From assembly GCF_050003625.1 (NCBI RefSeq), contig NC_134398.1, positions 112,940,145 to 113,004,144 of the forward strand: 64,000 bases of DNA, in the 5' to 3' direction. Origin of the DNA: Haematobia irritans (taxonomy: Eukaryota; Arthropoda; Insecta; Diptera; Muscidae). Position 1 is the first letter of the stretch, and each line of letters begins with the position of its first letter. Below, in pieces: positions 12,637 to 23,953 of this stretch. Both the position numbers and the translations under genes were made by a program. The notes beneath the pieces are model-generated. The model had not been told where the DNA came from. It did not search any database and worked only from the letters and a program-made list of their open reading frames with translations.

Positions 12637-13568
12637 AAGGGTGATTTGTTAAGAGCTTGATAACTTTTTTTTAAAAAAAAAGCATAAAATTTGCAAAATA
12701 TCATCGGTTCTTTATTTGAAACGTTAGATTGGTCCATGACATTTACTTTTTGAAGATAATTTCATTTAAATGTTGACCGCGGCTGCGTCTTAGGTGGTCC
12801 ATTCGGAAAGTCCAATTTTGGGCAACTTTTTCGAGAATTTCGGCCGGAATAGCCCGAATTTCTTCGGAAATGTTGTCTTCCAAAGCTGGAATAGTTGCTG
12901 GCTTATTTCTGTAGACTTTAGACTTGACGTAGCCCCACAAAAAATAGTCTAAAGGCGTCAAATCGCATGATCTTGGTGGCCAACTTACCGGTCCATTTCT
13001 TGAGATGAATTGTTCTCCGAAGTTTTCCCTCAAAATGGCCATAGAATCGCGAGCTGTGTGGCATGTAGCGCCATCTTGTTGAAACCACATGTCAACCAAG
13101 TTCAGTTCTTCCATTTTTGGCAACAAAAAGTTTGTTAGCATCGAACGATAGCGATCGCCATTCACCGTAACGTTGCGTCCAACAGCATCTTTGAAAAAAT
13201 ACGGTCCAATGATTCCACCAGCGTACAAACCACACCAAACAGTGCATTTTTCGGGATGCATGGGCAGTTCTTGAACGGCTTCTGGTTGCTCTTCACTCCA
13301 AATGCGGCAATTTTGCTTATTTACGTAGCCATTCAACCAGAAATGAGCCTCATCGCTGAACAAAATTTGTCGATAAAAAAGCGGATTTTCTGCCACTGAT
13401 TTTGGTAATAAAATTCAATGATTTGCAAGCGTTGCTCGTTAGTAAGTCTATTCATGATGAAATGTCAAAGCATACTGAGCATCTTTCTCTTTGACACCAT
13501 GTCTGAAATCCCACGTGATCTGTCAAATATTAATGCATGAAAATCCTAACCTCAAAAGAATCACCCTT
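12637..13568 (-). mobile_element. DD41D Tc1/mariner element, copy A
   Basis: The 932-bp element has TA duplications (12635-12636, 13569-13570) and ends beginning AAGGGTGATT. The sequence is almost identical to copies B (20708-21641) and C (26595-27528), so all three moved recently. All three lack most of the N-terminal coding region, but each with a different deletion junction. Confidence 0.92.
12743..13455 (-). pseudogene. DD41D transposase, copy A, N-terminal deletion with frameshift
   Basis: The catalytic domain is intact over 216 codons: F-S-D-E-A-H-F (first Asp), Q-Q-D-G-A-T-C-H (second Asp), and C-D-L-T-P-L-D-Y-F-L-W (third Asp). There are 41 residues between the second and third Asp, which defines the DD41D (rosa-like) group of the IS630-Tc1-mariner superfamily. 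The family start ATG at 13455 opens M-N-R-L-T-N-E-Q-R-L-Q-I-I-E-F-Y-Y-Q-N-Q, then a deletion joins it out of frame to the catalytic part. The DNA-binding helix-turn-helix region is lost. One residue differs from copies B and C (Ile for Met in A-E-x-L-E-K). Confidence 0.92.
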
Positions 13569-13990
13569 TATATACTTTTTACCAAACAAATTTCCTTACA
13601 GCGAAAAGCAAATGGTAAACGATGATTGTTTGTCTAAAATTTCGTTTGGGAGGAATTATTTTTTTTGTGTACAAACCGTATGGTCCGTGGTTCGACTATT
13701 ATAAAATCGAACATTTGTTTCTTAAAAGTGCTTAAATCTGCATAAATTACTAACAATAAATATTGTGAAAAATATGAATAGTGTGAAATGCAGAAAACAA
13801 AAAAATATTTTGTTAAGTTAATCGTTATTAAACTATTTTCATATCCTGTGAAAAAGCCACCTTCCAAATTTCATTTGGAAGGAAAGAGTTGTTGTTTTGT
13901 ATTTAATGTTAAACATTCTCGGAGTTCGCCTGATCATGAGCCTTATCAATATTTCAAATTGCCAAAGTGTAGTTATTGAATTCGGGTTTA
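13569..13990. other. AT-rich flank with a module b trace
   Basis: Near 13664-13695 the words tacaaaccgtatggtccgtg and gttcgac resemble tRNA-like module b. Nothing else was recognised. Confidence 0.35.
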
Positions 13991-14224
13991 AGGTAAGTAC
14001 TATGTTCGCTTTTCGAGTTGAAATTTTCGCGGTTACTTTAATAAAACAGTTCAATATGAAGCAGATAAATTAATTCAAGTGATGCGCAGTTTCTTGTTCC
14101 CCTAGATTTCGGCAAGACTTTACAGGAATATTTTGGTTTTAATTTATAATTTTGATTATTTCAGGAAAAGTAATCGCGAAAATAAAGTGATTTTCAACTC
14201 GAAAACCGAACATAGTACCCACCT
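13991..14224. mobile_element. TTA-target MITE, copy 1 (234 bp)
   Basis: Inverted ends AGGTAAGTACTATGTTCG / AGGTGGGTACTATGTTCG lie inside an exact 3-bp TTA duplication (13988-13990, 14225-14227). A TWA target suits the PIF/Harbinger superfamily. A direct relative is at 19051-19282. There is no coding frame. Confidence 0.75.
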
Positions 14225-14329
14225 TTACGCAGAGATCGGTAGCGGAACTTTTGCATGAGCTGAAGCAGAGCGTTTTTCAATCACAAGCTACTCCTCTCCG
14301 ACAAAAACAAATACTTTTTAATTATTATT

Positions 14330-14545
14330 TTTTATCACATGATGGAGAAAGTCTTGCTTAACATACAAGAATTCTTAGAAGAAGGAAGAAAAGTTTTGGT
14401 TAATTTTACAAAATTTAGATTACCCTTAGAAAATTTTAAGTAAACTGTGTTACAAACGCTGACGTCACGTAGATATCACAAATATAAATAAATATATTTC
14501 GGCAAATTCAAGAAAATTTATTAGACAAAATTAATTTTTTTCACG
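14330..14545. repeat. Fragment related to MITE V
   Basis: The segment around ttacaaacgctgacgtcacg and caagaaaatttattagacaa is the inverted, diverged match of 23340-23470. The neighbouring stretches 14225-14329 and 14546-14700 hold nothing else recognised apart from an aaggtgggtattaagttgg end-like word at 14551. Confidence 0.4.
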
Positions 14546-15532
14546 TGTTAAGGTGGGTATTAAGTTGGAGTTTAGCCGCTAAAAACATAATTTTTTCACG
14601 ATTACTTTTCTTTAATAATCCATTTTAAGGAATACAAACTTTGTGAAAATTTGCTTTGGGCTTTTCCCCATCAAGTTATAATAAAATTTGCAACAAATAT
14701 GCACAGAAAAAAAAGTGTCTCGTAAATTTAAGAAGATTTTTACAATAATTTATTACAAGAATTTTCCAGAATTTTAGTTCATTTTTCGTACCTTTAACGA
14801 AAATTAACTACTCGAAAGGAAATTTTACAAATTTTAAGTAGCAATCGTTTAGTTCATAGCCTACAAAATACGATGGAAATTTCCTTAAAAATTTTCTTAA
14901 CTGGTAGTTAAAAATTCGTGTGTCATGCTATAAAACTACTTGAGAAATGTAAAGTATTTTCTAAATAATAAGTGCAATTTACTATAAGATTTTTTTGTAT
15001 GAGAAAATATTTTTTTGCGAAAAATGAACTTGAAAGTGGATAGCAATTTCTTACTGACAATTCCTATAGTTAATAATTGTTGGTAAAAAATTACCCAATG
15101 AAATATTTTTAGTTCACATGTAATTAAATTTATAGACATTTTCGTCAAAAATGGTAGATAACATTTCATGAAAATTTTGCAAATTTTAAGTTAAACGTTT
15201 CATCGTTCATAAACTGGTGTGCCTTTACGAATATTATTCTTAGAGTAAATTGTCAGCAGATGCGATGAACTAATGCATAGTACGGAGATCTTTATCGACA
15301 TAGTGGAATGTGATTAATGTAAAGATGATGTTACTTGAGTTTTGTTGTGTATACATGAGCGTGGGGTTGTTTTTATTTTTGTTCATTTAGTGGTTTGTGT
15401 GTGTGTGTTTGTTATTCGTGGATGGTTTATTTGGCTGGATGAGGTGTTGTTTTCAATAAAGGCACATGTGTTTTTGTTGTTGTAGGAATGTTTAGGCTTT
15501 GCTTGGTTTTGTTTGGCATGCCCAGCGTTGCC

Positions 15533-16961
15533 AATTTAGCTTTTTTCCCGCTAGATTTGGCTTTTTTTGAAGACGTTTAGCGGGGAAAAAATGCATTTAG
15601 CTTTTAGTTTTTTTTCTGGCTTTTTGTCATGACCCTTTTAGCTAATTTTGGCTTTTTTTATTTTCGACATGTTCCTATTGAAATATGGATAAAACTCCGT
15701 TTTTATCTAAGCCTTGCTGCCAGAATAAGGTTTTCCACATATTTTAATTCCTTATATAAACTGTCAGTAAATTATTAGGAATATTAGCATTTGACTCGTT
15801 TATCCTTTTTATGTTATTATAATTTGGTTATAATAGCATTTGTGAATTTCTCTTCTTCAATAGCCGATAAATTTTTTTTTGTCCTTATAGTTAAGTGATT
15901 CAACTTAAAAGTGGGTATTTTTTCATGAAAGAAGGCTAGGGTCAATTTTAAAAAATTCTTAAAATTAATGAAATAGTCTTTAAATTTGTGGAGTTTTTGT
16001 ATCTTGACCACAAACCAAAATAGCGTTCAAAAATAGAAGAGGTTTTTCAACATTTTATTTTAAAAACGTATACATAGAATAATTTCTACTTAAAGTCGAG
16101 TCTGAATTTGGAAATTTAAGTTGTCGTTAGCACGTTTTTGAAGCACTGTGATAGCTCATGAAGAAAAAGCTGAAAAAACGAATAAATTCAAATTTGACTC
16201 GGAATCAATACCAAAATCCTTAGTGTACAAAATCTTTGGAACCGAACATAGAAATAATTAAGGAAATAAAGTTTTGAATGTGGTATTATTTAACATAAAA
16301 AAAAGCAATGAAAAAATTCGTAGTGATAGGATCAAAACAAATCTGCTATATATTAATGGAATGGATTTACATTTACGAAAATTAGACAACAATAGGTTTG
16401 TATGGGAAATTTTCGAATAAAAGTTATTCAATATAAACTTGCAAGACAGTTAGAATGGGTTTTATTCTCTTGGGTAAAATTAGGAGAAGTGTACTCGTTC
16501 ACGAATTTATCATTAATTCAGTTAAAACGAAATATATTGATATTTTCTTATGCAGTTCTATGTGACATTGTACAATATATCGCACATTGGACTTGTTGAT
16601 GATTAACCAGCTGACAATTGCAAGTTTACTGGGAAAAATGTTTTTACTAGGAAATATAAACGATGGACTTCCAGTAAAAATTTGTGATAGTAATCAAAAT
16701 GTATCGAGTATGCAAACAGAGCTAATATGACTTAAATTTTCTTACAGTCTCACAGAAATTGAATTAAAATGAATACAATTAAAATAATATGCATTTTAAG
16801 TGAAATAAAGCCTTTAAGTTTGTTAAATTTCAATCAAAAATGTGACTTGATACCAAAAATTTTAGCTTTTTTTCTAGCTATTTTTAATTTTTTTTAGCTT
16901 TTTTTGGCTAGTTTTTTGGACAAATCTAGCGGTTTTTTGTGAAACAATTCTGGCAACGCTG
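15533..16961. mobile_element. hAT-type element inserted in Y1 (1429 bp)
   Basis: Ends CAGCGTTGCCA on both sides lie inside an exact 8-bp duplication GGCATGCC (15525-15532, 16962-16969). Subterminal regions repeat tttagctttttt-type words and a CCGCTAGATTTG block. Y2 shows the corresponding unoccupied site near 31728 (minus strand, tttggcatgcttcag). There is no transposase frame. Confidence 0.88.
15817..16260 (-). repeat. MITE T fragment nested in the hAT element
   Basis: The sequence matches the interior of T copy 62686-63340 in the same direction (ccgataaatt, gtccttatagttaagtgatt, ctttaaatttgt, ggaatcaataccaaaat, tctttggaaccg). Both terminal parts are missing. Confidence 0.65.
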
Positions 16962-17209
16962 GGCATGCCTCAGTTGTATAGTTGGCGTTGGCGTGGGCTG
17001 TTGCATCTTTTAAGTAGGTATGCAACAAGGGAATATAAAGGCATGGAATATTTTGGATTTTTGTTTATTAAACCTTTTAAATGAAAGTTATTAATATTTT
17101 ATCGGTAGTTTAGAAAAAAGTTATTAAGAATATTTAGGAAAATATGTTGAAACTGAAAGTGTATTGAAATTTTTATTATTCTATGTAAAAAATTAATATT
17201 CAATTCCAG

Positions 17210-17262
17210 ATGAATTTGGAAAATTTTTGTTATATCTCAGCGTATAGTTTATTCATAAATTG
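17210..17262 (+). other. Y1 exon-like unit 1
   Basis: It is preceded by caattccAG and followed by GTAAGT. It reads open to ..I-S-A-Y-S-L-F-I-N-W across the donor. Y2 has a 66-nt version at 31363-31428. The copy is shortened at its left end. Confidence 0.5.
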
Positions 17263-17391
17263 GTAAGTATTTTTTTAATATGACTTTCTTTTAAAAATAA
17301 TATTTTTTATGTATATTATTATTTGTTAATTATTTTTTTTGGAAACCAGTTTAATGTTTTTCTTTGTTGTAAAAACAATATTTGATTCCAG

Positions 17392-17425
17392 ATGGATTCG
17401 AACAAATTTAAAAAATAGAGAATTG
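17392..17425 (+). other. Y1 exon-like unit 2 (shortened)
   Basis: It lies between gattccAG and GTAAG and keeps only ~34 nt of the unit. The Y2 counterpart (near 31215-31260) keeps the acceptor but no donor. Confidence 0.4.
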
Positions 17426-17596
17426 GTAAGTTTTCTTTTAAAAATTGGCTTTCTTTCAACTAGAATATTTACGTTTTTATGACCTTTTTATAATCAAAAT
17501 TACAGGTTTTTAATACCTTATTTTAGTATTTCTTTAATCAAATTTTTTGGAAACAAATGTAATATTTTTAATGTAAAAACAAATATTTAATTTCAG

Positions 17597-17660
17597 AATA
17601 ACCCCTTAAAATTTGGACACATTTTTAGTACTCCTTTGCCTGTAATTTAATAGTGAATTG
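17597..17660 (+). other. Y1 exon-like unit 3
   Basis: 64 nt between tttaatttcAG and GTAAGG, homologous to units 1 and 4. It contains stops in the frame open in unit 4. The Y2 version is 31093-31158 with a GC donor. Confidence 0.5.
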
Positions 17661-17686
17661 GTAAGGATTCTTTCACTTTCTTTTAA

Positions 17687-17946
17687 CCCTGGACAGCCAT
17701 CCTTATGTTTTGTACATTAACTTCATCCTTCGTCATTTTGACTACGGCTGATTTTCATCGTGAGCGAAAAAGTGAATTAAACTTGAATTTATTTTCTTAT
17801 TCAATTTGGTTTTAAGTAGTATATAACAAGAATTCATAAAACGGCCCAATTAGTATAACTTCACCATTTCCCAATAGACTAAAATGCATTTTAAATCGAA
17901 AATGAAATTACGTGTCGTCATTTTGACGAATGATGACTGTCTAGGG
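17687..17946. mobile_element. piggyBac-like MITE (260 bp)
   Basis: Inverted ends CCCTGGACAGCCATC / CCCTAGACAGTCATC. TTAA lies at the left flank (17683-17686), but the right flank reads ATAT, so the duplication is imperfect. A CGTCATTTTGAC motif recurs inverted inside. It is absent from the matching intron of Y2. Confidence 0.6.
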
Positions 17947-18055
17947 ATATCAAGAATATTTGGTTTTTTATGCATGTTATTATTTTTTTCATTAGATTTT
18001 TTGAAAACCTATTTAATAATTTTATTTAATGTAAAAAATAAATATTTAATTTCAG

Positions 18056-18121
18056 AGTAACCCAAATAAATTTGGACAACTTTTTATATTTCCCCTCAGC
18101 GTACAATTTAATAGAGAATTG
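18056..18121 (+). other. Y1 exon-like unit 4 (66 nt)
   Basis: Exactly 22 codons long between atttcAG and GTAAGT, with two of the three frames open. The Y2 match at 30896-30962 has the same acceptor and donor. Confidence 0.55.
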
Positions 18122-18250
18122 GTAAGTTTTATATTAAAACTTTGTCTTTCTTTCAACTAAAATATTTATTTTATTATATCTTTCACATCGATAACAACAC
18201 AGTTTTATGAGTTTATTTAGAATACTTCATTATTTCTCTAATTGTTTCAG

Positions 18251-18327
18251 GTACAAATTTTATGAGATACGTTTTCCAAAGAAAAGTTGAATTCCTTACA
18301 CCAGTTGATAAAATGCCCCCAAATATG
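18251..18327 (+). other. Y1 exon-like unit 5
   Basis: 77 nt between attgtttcAG and GTAAGT, different in sequence from units 1-4. The third frame is open (T-N-F-M-R-Y-V..M-P-P-N-M). The Y2 match is 30702-30769 with a 9-nt gap. A further acceptor (ttattccAG) follows at 18421-18422. Confidence 0.5.
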
Positions 18328-19050
18328 GTAAGTTACAAGCTAAATTGAAGAATTATAAAATCATATTTCATTACATGGTGTTAATTTTTAACAATTTTCA
18401 TTATTGTTTCCATTTATTCCAGCAAGCTATGTGAAAAAATTACCTACGATGAATAAAAAAAGGATAAGTCAAAATATCCAAACAGCGGGTTCAAATGAAC
18501 TACTCTCTGTTCCACGTGGTCATAATTTTTATTCACAAAAAACATTGTATTAAGAACTTTCATCATAAGTTTTTATAATAAAGTACTTTTGCTTAAAGAA
18601 AATTTAATTTTAATGTATGAAAGTTTTCATAATAGTAAAACGGTTTGTTGTCCCTTTAATTATTTAATTTCTCTGTACTGTGGAAGGATTGATTTAAAAA
18701 TAGTTTAGTCGTCGACATTTTAAAGAGACTGTCAACCAATTTTTATTATCGGGTTTCCCAAAAAATAAGCAAGCAAATCAAAATAATACTGACTTTTTAA
18801 CTTGGTAGGGGTATATAAATCTTATGGTGTTGTAAAAATGAACTAAAATACAATGTTATAGATTAACTAAAATTTAAGAGAATTATAAACTAGACAAGTT
18901 GAAAAAAATCTTAAGGGCTAAATCATGGTCAATATTACTACAGTTTAGTTCATTTTGCAATGGAAAAGGGTTCACTGTTTTTTCAGTGTGTATAATTTCA
19001 TGCATTTTTCTTATTGATTTAGTTTTCACTTTAGCGATTTTAGCGGCTAA

Positions 19051-19282
19051 AGGTAACTACTATGTTCGCTTTTCGCTTTGAAATTTTCGCAGTTACTTTA
19101 TTAAAACAGTTCAATATAAAGCAGATAAATTTACTCAATTGATGCGCAGTTTCTTGTTCCTCTAGATTTCGGCAAGACTTTACATGTAATATGGTTTTTA
19201 GTTATAATTTTGATTATTTAAGGAAAAGTAATCGCGAAAATAAAGTGGTTTTCAACGCGAAAACCGAACATAGTACCCACCT
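19051..19282. mobile_element. TTA-target MITE, copy 2
   Basis: It is a direct repeat of 13991-14224, with ends AGGTAACTACTATGTTCG and AGGTGGGTACTATGTTCG. Flanks are TAA on the left and TAT on the right, so the duplication is decayed. Copies 1 and 2 bracket Y1, with no evidence that this is more than chance. Confidence 0.7.
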
Positions 19283-19309
19283 TATACTTGAACTTAATAC
19301 TCACCTTTA

Positions 19310-19440
19310 AAGAAAATTTTGTAATTTTAAGGAAAAAATTGGAGTTCACAATTGCAAGAATGTTTTTAGTCCCATAAGAAGATGGACGCATTTGTAATAA
19401 AAATAACTAATGATATTTGCAAATTATTAAGTATTTGCAA
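19310..19440. repeat. Fragment related to MITE V
   Basis: The segment with ttggagttcacaattgcaag and gtcccataagaagatgg is the inverted match of 23250-23320. Confidence 0.4.
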
Positions 19441-19468
19441 ATATGTACATCACTCGATACACGTAATA

Positions 19469-20698
19469 ACAGGTTGGATGATAAGTCCCCGGTCTGACAC
19501 ATAGATGGCGTCGCTAGTATTAAATGCATATTATTTTTATATAGTACCAACCTTCAAATGATTCGTGACGTCTGTAAGTCAATTAATTTGTGAGATAGAG
19601 CGTCTCTTGTGAAGCAAATTTTGTTGTTGTGAAAAAAATGGAAAGTAGGAATTTCGTGTTGTGATAAAATACTGTTTTCTGAAGGGAAAAAATACGGTGG
19701 GAGCAAACACTTGGCTTGATAATGAGTTTCCGGACTCTGCCCCAGGGAAATCAACAATAATTGATTGGTATGCAAAATTCAAGCGTGGTGACAAAAATGA
19801 GCACGGAGGACGGTGAACGCAGTGGACGCCCGAAAGAGGTGGTTACCGACGAAAACATAAAAAAATCCTCAAAATAATTTTGAATGACCGTACAATGAAG
19901 TCGATCGAGATAGCAGAGGCCTTAAAGATATCAAAGGAACGTTTTGGTCATATCATTCATCAATATTTGGATATGCGGAAGCTCTGTGCAAAATGGGTGC
20001 CGCGCGAGCTCACATTTGACCAAAAACAACAACGTGTTGATGATTCTGAGCGGTGTTTGCAGCTGTTAACTCGAGTTTTTCCGTCGATATGTGACAATGG
20101 ATGAAACATGGCTCCATCACTACACTCCTGAGTCGGCTGAGTGGACAGCGACCGGTGAACCGTCTCCGAAGCGTGGAAAGACTCAAAAGTCCGCTGGCAA
20201 AGTAATGGCCTCTGTTTTTTGGGATGCGCATCGAATAATTTTTATCGATTATCTTGAGAAGGGAAAAACCATCAACAGTGACTATTATATGGCGTTATTG
20301 GAGCGTTTGAAGGTCGGAATCGCGGCCAAACGGCCCCATATGAAGAAGAAAAAAGAGTTGTTCCACCAAGACAAAGCACTGTGCCACAAGTCATTGAGAA
20401 CGATGGCAAAAATTCATGAATTGGGCTTCGAATTGCTTCCCCGAATTTTTCTTGTTCTCAGACCTCAAAAGGATGCTCGCAGGGAAAAAATTTGGCTGCA
20501 ATGAAGAGGTGATCGCCGAAACTGAGGCCTATTTTGAGGCAAAACCGAAGGAGTACTACCAAAATGGTATCAAAAAATTGGAAGGTCGTTATAATCGTTG
20601 TATCGCTCTTGAAGGGAAATATGTTGAATAATAAAAACGAATTTTGACAAAAAAATGTGTTTTTCTTTGTTAGACCGGGGACTTATCAGCCAACCTGT
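19469..20698 (+). mobile_element. Mariner 2, Himar1-type
   Basis: Both inverted terminal repeats are present (ACAGGTTGGATGATAAG..CCCCGGTCTGACA) inside TA duplications (19467-19468, 20699-20700). DD41D copy B starts 10 bp beyond the right end. Confidence 0.93.
19637..20631 (+). pseudogene. Mariner 2 transposase, broken, third catalytic Asp deleted
   Basis: It starts at the family ATG (19637), but a one-base loss within the first codons shifts the frame. The rest is readable in pieces at 19880-20104, 20091-20504 and 20416-20631. The first catalytic Asp is kept (T-M-D-E-T-W-L-H-H-Y). The second motif reads H-Q-D-K-A-L. A deletion then removes the whole P-P-Y-S-P-D-L-A-P-S-D block, so the third catalytic Asp is gone. 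The C-terminal part, ending N-R-C-I-A-L-E-G-K-Y-V-E at 20631, is well preserved. The copy is dead as an enzyme. Confidence 0.92.
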
Positions 20699-20707
20699 TA
20701 CCATATA

Positions 20708-21641
20708 AAGGGTGATTTGTTAAGAGCTTGATAACTTTTTTTTTTTAAAAAAACGCATAAAATTTGCAAAATCTCATCGGTTCTTTATTTGAAACGTTAG
20801 ATTGGTCCATGACATTTACTTTTTGAAGATAATTTCATTTAAATGTTGACCGCGGCTGCGTCTTAGGTGGTCCATTCGGAAAGTCCAATTTTGGGCAACT
20901 TTTTCGAGCATTTCGGCCGGAATAGCCCGAATTTCTTCGGAAATGTTGTCTTCCAAAGCTGGAATAGTTGCTGGCTTATTTCTGTAGACTTTAGACTTGA
21001 CGTAGCCCCACAAAAAATAGTCTAAAGGCGTCAAATCGCATGATCTTGGTGGCCAACTTACCGGTCCATTTCTTGAGATGAATTGTTCTCCGAAGTTTTC
21101 CCTCAAAATGGCCATAGAATCGCGAGCTGTGTGGCATGTAGCGCCATCTTGTTGAAACCACATGTCAACCAAGTTCAGTTCTTCCATTTTTGGCAACAAA
21201 AAGTTTGTTAGCATCGAACGATAGCGATCGCCATTCACCGTAACGTTGCGTCCAACAGCATCTTTGAAAAAATACGGTCCAATGATTCCACCAGCGTACA
21301 AACCACACCAAACAGTGCATTTTTCGGGATGCATGGGCAGTTCTTGAACGGCTTCTGGTTGCTCTTCACTCCAAATGCGGCAATTTTGCTTATTTACGTA
21401 GCCATTCAACCAGAAATGAGCCTCATCGCTGAACAAAATTTGTCGATAAAAAAGCGGATTTTCTGCCAACTTTTCTAGGGCCCATTCACTGAAAATTCGA
21501 CGTTGTGGCAGATCGTAAGTCTATTCATGATGAAATGTCAAAGCATACTGAGCATCTTTCTCTTTGACACCATGTCTGAAATCCCACGTGATCTGTCAAA
21601 TACTAATGCATGAAAATCCTAACCTCAAAAGAATCACCCTT
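20708..21641 (-). mobile_element. DD41D Tc1/mariner element, copy B
   Basis: TA duplications at 20706-20707 and 21642-21643 and ends AAGGGTGATT, as in copy A. The deletion junction differs: after the first five codons the sequence passes straight to the segment coding D-L-P-Q-R-R-I-F-S-E-W. Confidence 0.92.
20816..21527 (-). pseudogene. DD41D transposase, copy B, N-terminal deletion with frameshift
   Basis: The catalytic domain (216 codons up to the TAA at 20816) is identical in protein to that of copy C. The family start ATG at 21527 is followed by only M-N-R-L-T before the deletion, and the join is one base out of frame with the catalytic part. All three catalytic Asp are present, and the DNA-binding domain is absent. 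Confidence 0.9.
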
Positions 21642-21643
21642 TA

Positions 21644-23037
21644 TAAAAAAGTATATACAATTTAAAATAAATATTTTTGTTTAAAATTCTAATTTTAAGT
21701 TTAAAAAAACAACATAATAATTAAATTGTTTTGGTTTCAGTCTCGACTACGTGTTGTGATTACTTAGGACATTAAATGCCCAGCTTTTCTTTATACATTT
21801 GTTTTATGTGGTTTGCAGTTTCAAGAATGTCCTTGTGATATAAAACCACTTACATTAAAAATACTACATACCATAATATTTCTTGTAATTTGTTTTATAT
21901 TGTGAGAGTTTGTCTATACTACTATTTACTCTAGCTCATAATTTGTTCATTAGTCTCCCTGAACTCTGAAGTTAACCAGCCCATGCAAATTACTGATCCC
22001 ACACTAACAAAACCACATGGATAGCGGTGTCTTTCAATATGACTTCCTCTATACGGCTATACCATGAACCGTTCCTTATCTCCTTAATTTAATCGCAAAT
22101 TTGTCAGTAACCTTAACTAATTGCAGGTAATTAAATATAATTTGGTATCACTTTCCTCGATGTCGATGTAGTTGTCGTTGCCTTCGACGAAGCCATTGTC
22201 GCTGGTAAATTTGGGAAAATTCTATTTTGTGATTGGAGCGATAAGAAAAGTAGTCATGAAGCATAGTCCTAAGCCAGTGTTAAGTTTACCTACATAATTA
22301 GACTCACAGATACTGCATGGAATACACCCACTATTCCCACACAGCAAGGCATATTCATCAAATTTGGGAAAATTATGTTAATCGACTCTTGCATGAAAAA
22401 TGGCCTATTTCTGCGTTTTAGTTCGTTAATTATTTCGCATTTAATAGCCAGCCATCCATAACTCAAATTCAATTTACTCTTTTCGTTATTCCAACGAAAC
22501 ATACACCTCCACCGCCATCATAATTATTTAGGTGCATTGTTTTCAATTAAATTTATTTAAATTATAATATTCAATTTCCATTCTTCATTGTATTAGGCTC
22601 AATTATTTGCTTTTCACATCATTTAACATCGTCAGAGCAAAACCCCAAATAAATGAAATCAAAACAAAAAAATTGTTTGGAAACTCAACTATCTAGATGA
22701 CCTTAAAACACATTTCATGTTAGATTTGGTTGCTATTAAGTCATTGGTAAAAAAATGGCACAATCCCAAGTGAAGTGAATAATTCGACCAATTTGTGTTT
22801 ATATTTAGTACAAATACTATCAAAACTATAGACGAATATGAACGTATCCTTCACCTCAACATGCCTAAAAAATGTTCACGGTTAATATCATGTGCTTAAT
22901 TATTTATTTATTCTGAAGAGAATTAATATATAACCTCCATATAATGTATTTTCTGTATTGCTATAAGAAGTAAATTTCATCTCATTTGGCTAAAAGTTCA
23001 ACTGTCGTTCCAACACACATGTCGAATATAGTGTATA
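21644..23037. other. Apparently low-repeat AT-rich DNA, no gene recognised
   Basis: No long frame, terminal repeat or match to other parts of the window was seen. This is the best candidate in the window for ancestral intergenic or intronic host DNA. Confidence 0.4.
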
Positions 23038-23039
23038 TA

Positions 23040-23513
23040 CTCTCAAAAAAATTAATCATTTATTTCATTAAAGCCAATTAATTTTATTTTAGTTCATGGA
23101 AATATTATGTTCGGAGAAAGTCTCCATTACTCTAATAATTAAATGAAGTAAAAACAGAAAAAAAATTATGCACAAATGAAGCATAAAGATTAATTAAATT
23201 CGTACTTCTCGAAAAATAGTTCATTATTTCTTTAAATTTGTAAATTTTACTGCAAATGCGCCCATCTTGAACTGCATATGGGACTAAAGACATTGTTACT
23301 GTTTTGAACTCCAATTCCTTCCTTCAAACTACAAAATATTCTTAAACAAGTGAAAAACAAAATAATTATGTATAATAAATTTTCTTGAATTTGACAAAAA
23401 ATATTTACTTATTTTTGTGATATCGGCGTGATGTCAGAGTTTGTAATACACTTTAGTTAAATTTTTCTATAAATAATCTATATTTTTCTATAAATAATCA
23501 CTTTTTGTCAGTG
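23040..23513. mobile_element. MITE V (TA target)
   Basis: It has TA on both sides (23038-23039, 23514-23515) and ends CTCTCAAAAAAATTAATC and, in reverse complement, CACTGACAAAAAGTGATT. The interior matches fragments at 14330-14545 and 19310-19440. It is non-coding. Confidence 0.55.
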
Positions 23514-23881
23514 TAGGAAAAATTTTGATATAGCCTCCATCACCGCGCTTTACTTCTTGAGCATTTAGATTATCACACCCTCAAAAAAAAATCGCTTCTT
23601 TAACATATGTTCCAAACATATTTTGCAGGAAACACATATTTTATTGGATACTGCCGAAACATTAATATGTTTGTTTTATGTGAACATATTATATGTTTGG
23701 TAGCATTTTGAGCCCAAAAATATTATATGCTTGGAAGAAATTTTCCCAAAGACGATTGTGCTCATTCCCATACTCGTAATTTTCATTTCCACGAAATATT
23801 TTAGTTCTTGGCACCTTTTTCTGTAATACAAATAATGTTGAAGAAATTATTCACTTTTATATATTTTTTAAATTTTACCTT

Positions 23882-23953
23882 TCGCCTGCACGGAGAATCG
23901 CACCGAGGACCATACAGTTTGTAAGCCAACACACTATCCACTGGGCTACGTAG
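23882..23953 (-). other. tRNA-like module b of X2
   Basis: It is the minus-strand match of 3083-3156. The A box is TAGCCCAGTGG and the B box decayed to GGTGCGATTCT. Confidence 0.6.

Larger units (their letters stand above)
14702..18988 (+). mobile_element. Element Y copy 1, with nested MITEs and exon-like units
   Basis: The ends CACAGAAAAAAAAGTG and (reverse complement) CACTGAAAAAACAGTG lie inside a 2-bp TG duplication. A second copy, Y2, lies inverted at 30059-47652. Both share the left segment near 14820-14890, the (GT)n tract region at 15395-15410, and the right half with exon-like units. Y1 holds a hAT element (15533-16961) and a piggyBac-like MITE (17687-17946) that Y2 lacks. No transposase was identified. 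Confidence 0.75.

Noticed and set aside
13130..13396. Start of the DD41D protein at M-A-E-N-P
   Set aside because: The apparent first residue in copies A and B is not an ATG. The family start lies upstream at 13455 and is separated by a deletion.
13991..19282. Composite transposon made of Y1 between two TTA MITEs
   Set aside because: Y1 has its own ends and duplication, and each MITE has its own flanks, so the arrangement is most simply chance.
21644..23037. Host gene in the low-repeat stretch
   Set aside because: The longest frames are about 70 codons with no recognisable motif, and no convincing exon structure was seen.
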